A stretch of DNA of 15,655 nucleotides. Origin: Oscillospiraceae bacterium. Lineage in GTDB: Bacteria > Bacillota > Clostridia > Oscillospirales > Oscillospiraceae. This document shows positions 14,318-15,655 of the stretch, in pieces (position 1 is the stretch's first letter; every line of letters starts with the position of its first letter). Location: assembly GCA_017936205.1 (NCBI GenBank), contig JAGBGB010000012.1, positions 1 to 15,655 on the forward strand. The letters run 5' to 3'. Under the pieces are notes generated by a model. It was not told the DNA's origin, searched no databases, and saw nothing but the letters and a program-made list of their open reading frames with translations. The position numbers were made by a program, and so were the translations under genes.

Positions 14318-14518
14318 TTACTTCAGACCGAACTTCTTGTTGAAACGGTCAACACGTCCACCGGTGTCAACCAGCTTCTGCTTGCCGGTATAGAAAGGGT
14401 GGCACTTGGAGCAGATTTCAACCTTAATGTCCTTCTTGGTAGAACCGGTCTCAATAATCTCACCGCACGCGCATCTGATCGTAGTCTGTTCGTACTTCGG
14501 ATGGAGTCCTTCCTTCAT
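14318..14518 (-). CDS. rpmE: 50S ribosomal protein L31 (zinc-binding form)
   Basis: L31 bridges the two ribosomal subunits and doubles as a zinc store in many bacteria. The 66-residue product starts [12 protein letters not shown] at 14516-14518, after GAGGTG. An upstream in-frame ATG at 14554 would add 12 unrelated residues and is rejected. Cys16, Cys18, Cys36 and Cys39 (RCACGE and [11 protein letters not shown]) make this the C-plus, zinc-containing paralogue rather than the YtiA-like C-minus type. The C-terminus [11 protein letters not shown] is typical. A strong promoter lies at 14580-14608 and a terminator directly follows the stop. Confidence 0.97.
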   Translation of the reverse strand: MKEGLHPKYEQTTIRCACGEIIETGSTKKDIKVEICSKCHPFYTGKQKLVDTGGRVDRFNKKFGLK

Positions 14519-14572
14519 TGCTTTCACCTCTTTCTGTTTTGTAGCAGGGCACAAAGCCCCTTATTTTTAGTG
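14519..14572 (-). promoter_or_regulatory. rpmE leader with a short hairpin (possible L31 leader)
   Basis: The 5' untranslated region of rpmE contains GGGGC-TTTGT-GCCCT (about 14546-14560 on the minus strand), able to form a small stem some 30 bases before the ATG. L31 leaders that bind their own protein are known in Bacillota; I cannot confirm that this one matches that family. Confidence 0.25.
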
Positions 14573-14579
14573 CTTGCAT

Positions 14580-14608
14580 ATGATATCATACTTCCGTGCA
14601 AAAATCAA
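14580..14608 (-). promoter_or_regulatory. Promoter of rpmE
   Basis: On the minus strand TTGATT (14603-14608), 17 bases, TATCAT (14580-14585), with TG just upstream of the -10 (extended -10). Confidence 0.75.
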
Positions 14609-14673
14609 GTATTATTTTTGCTTTTTTTGATTTTTTAAAATATATCCCTTATTTTTCCCCTTCTCCCGTCCTA

Positions 14674-14702
14674 TTGCACAGATTCCTATTTTATGGTATA
14701 AT
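14674..14702 (+). promoter_or_regulatory. Promoter of the DUF1461-like gene
   Basis: TTGCAC (14674-14679), 17 bases, TATAAT (14697-14702). It lies only 25 bases from the ATG, so the mRNA leader is about 18 bases with AAGGAG at 14713-14718. Confidence 0.8.
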
Positions 14703-14726
14703 GTAAAAATCAAAGGAGTGATACAT

Positions 14727-15407
14727 ATGACAAACCGCATATTGACTGCCATAGCCTGCATTGCTATGATCCTGCTTACCATTACCGTTTCCATAAGTCT
14801 GCCCATTTACTTCCGTCCCTTCTATTACTGGCAAATCGAAGATCTGGATCTTCCCACGGTCACAGGCTATGACAAAGCCACCATCCGGGATGCCTATGAC
14901 GAGGTCATGGACTACCTACTTCTGCCCAATCGAGAATTCGGCACAGGAGTATTCCCCCACAGTGAAGAAGGTGCCGCCCATTTTGCAGACGTAAAAGGAC
15001 TGTTTAACCTGAATCTCTCGGTCATGATATGCTCCGCAGCTACTCTGATCCTACTGGCTTTTCTCCGCAGGAAGGAGCTGTTCCGTCCCTGTCGTCCCTT
15101 CGGGAAGCATCATGCTTTCACCTGCGGTGTGAGTATCCTCCTGCTCTTTGGGATCATAGGCATCGCAGCCGCTACTGATTTCAGCAAGTTCTTCGTGATC
15201 TTCCACGGGATCTTCTTCCCCGGGAAGGAGAATTGGTTGTTCAAAGCCTCAGAGGATGCCATTATTCTTGCCATGCCGGAGACCTTCTTCCTCCGCTGTG
15301 CAGCACTGATCCTCTGTTCCATTCTTATGCTCTCTATAGGAATGATCCTGTTCGGCTTGATCCACAAGAAAAAAAAGAAGAATTCGTATGAACCAATAAC
15401 AAATTGA
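14727..15407 (+). CDS. DUF1461 / TIGR01906-like integral membrane protein
   Basis: A 226-residue membrane protein. A GTG nine bases upstream is in frame but overlaps the ribosome site AAGGAG (14713-14718), so ATG at 14727 is the start. An N-terminal hydrophobic segment (about 4-24) is followed by an extracytoplasmic stretch of some 70 residues with the family-like pattern YDKATIRDAYDEVMDYL then FPHSEEGAAHFADVKGLF. Three more membrane segments follow (about 94-111, 128-145, 191-214), with a lysine-rich cytosolic tail (KKKKKNS). The E..H..DVK pattern recalls the DUF1461/TIGR01906 family common in Bacillota, whose function is unknown. It is a single-gene unit with its own promoter, divergent from rpmE. 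Confidence 0.72.
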   Translation: MTNRILTAIACIAMILLTITVSISLPIYFRPFYYWQIEDLDLPTVTGYDKATIRDAYDEVMDYLLLPNREFGTGVFPHSEEGAAHFADVKGLFNLNLSVMICSAATLILLAFLRRKELFRPCRPFGKHHAFTCGVSILLLFGIIGIAAATDFSKFFVIFHGIFFPGKENWLFKASEDAIILAMPETFFLRCAALILCSILMLSIGMILFGLIHKKKKKNSYEPITN

Positions 15408-15416
15408 TCTGTTCAC

Positions 15417-15460
15417 AGAGCTGTCTCACGGGGAATCAAGCTCCCCTTTGAGACAGCTCT
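15417..15460 (+). terminator. Long hairpin, likely terminator of the membrane-protein gene
   Basis: Arms AGAGCTGTCTCA (15417-15428) and TGAGACAGCTCT (15449-15460) pair perfectly over 12 bases, with an inner GGGGA/TCCCC stem. Only a weak T-rich tail (TTATAAT) follows. Positions 15461-15537 hold nothing recognisable. Confidence 0.65.
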
Positions 15461-15537
15461 TATAATACGGTATTCAGGTTATAACCTTTAATAAGCAAAC
15501 CGCTATATAGCAAGACCTTCAGCGAAAATCATGCGCT

Positions 15538-15653
15538 GTAGGGGCGAAGCTGTGTCTTCGCCCGTGGCACTACGATTTTGAACCATACTCAAAAAGAACG
15601 ATGCTCTTTGCCATTCGGTAGTTTCTCGGGCGAAGACACAGCTTCGCCCCTAC
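15538..15653. repeat. REPIN-like inverted pair, second family
   Basis: Perfect 27-base inverted repeats at 15538-15564 and 15627-15653 flank a 62-base centre. Each end reads GTAG then GGGCGAAG-CTGTGT-CTTCGCCC, an 8-base-pair hairpin directly after GTAG. The whole unit is 116 bases and encodes nothing; it reaches almost to the window edge, so more may follow. Confidence 0.88.
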
Positions 15654-15655
15654 GC

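Noticed and set aside
3084..15460. Shared CTGTCTCA/TGAGACAG core in the hairpins at 3084-3119 and 15417-15460
   Set aside because: Flanks and loops differ; it may simply be a favoured terminator stem, not a mobile repeat.
1..15655. CRISPR array, tRNA or rRNA genes
   Set aside because: No regularly spaced direct repeats and no tRNA- or rRNA-like sequence seen on either strand.

Overview
The window looks like chromosome of a low-GC-phylum (Bacillota), probably clostridial, anaerobe; an Oscillospirales- or Lachnospirales-like gut bacterium would fit, but that placement is inference. The grounds are a Bacillus-type large SRP RNA, strong AGGAGG ribosome sites, sigma-A style TTGxxx-N17-TATAAT promoters, a dnaG-rpoD pair, and a two-gene NfnAB electron-bifurcating transhydrogenase typical of strict anaerobes.

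Layout. Positions 1-135 hold the right part of a dispersed inverted-repeat element next to greA (minus strand). At 820-3050 is a compact plus-strand operon of three genes joined by ATGA overlaps: an HPr-kinase-like protein, a radical SAM/SPASM protein and a PqqD-like peptide-binding protein. It has its own promoter and terminator, looks like a RiPP or protein-modification module, and has no visible precursor gene. Positions 3136-5407 (minus) carry nfnB and nfnA. A 585-base gap follows. It contains a plus-strand transcription unit (promoter at 5690, terminator at 5945) with no convincing protein, a candidate structured RNA. At 5993-7231 (minus) is a short AspT/YidE-type transporter without regulatory RCK domains; its promoter has a perfect 14-base palindrome at the expected start site.

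Positions 7321-8117 have no protein gene but hold a second copy of the dispersed element, fused to a related one, and the SRP RNA gene with its terminator. From 8118 to 14518 everything reads on the minus strand. In transcription order the genes are rpmE, hflX, a yigZ/IMPACT gene, a dGTPase-like HD hydrolase (dgt), dnaG, rpoD and, under its own promoter, acpP. The hflX-to-rpoD block is tightly packed and links ribosome rescue, nucleotide control, replication priming and the main sigma factor. A DUF1461-like membrane protein reads plus from 14727, and the window ends in a hairpin and a third inverted-repeat element.

The most interesting items are the precursor-less kinase/radical SAM/PqqD operon, the orphan plus-strand transcript at 5690-5990, and the dispersed repeats. 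All the repeats have ends of the form GTAG followed by a GGGCG-hairpin, the architecture of REP/REPIN sequences mobilised by RAYT-type transposases.
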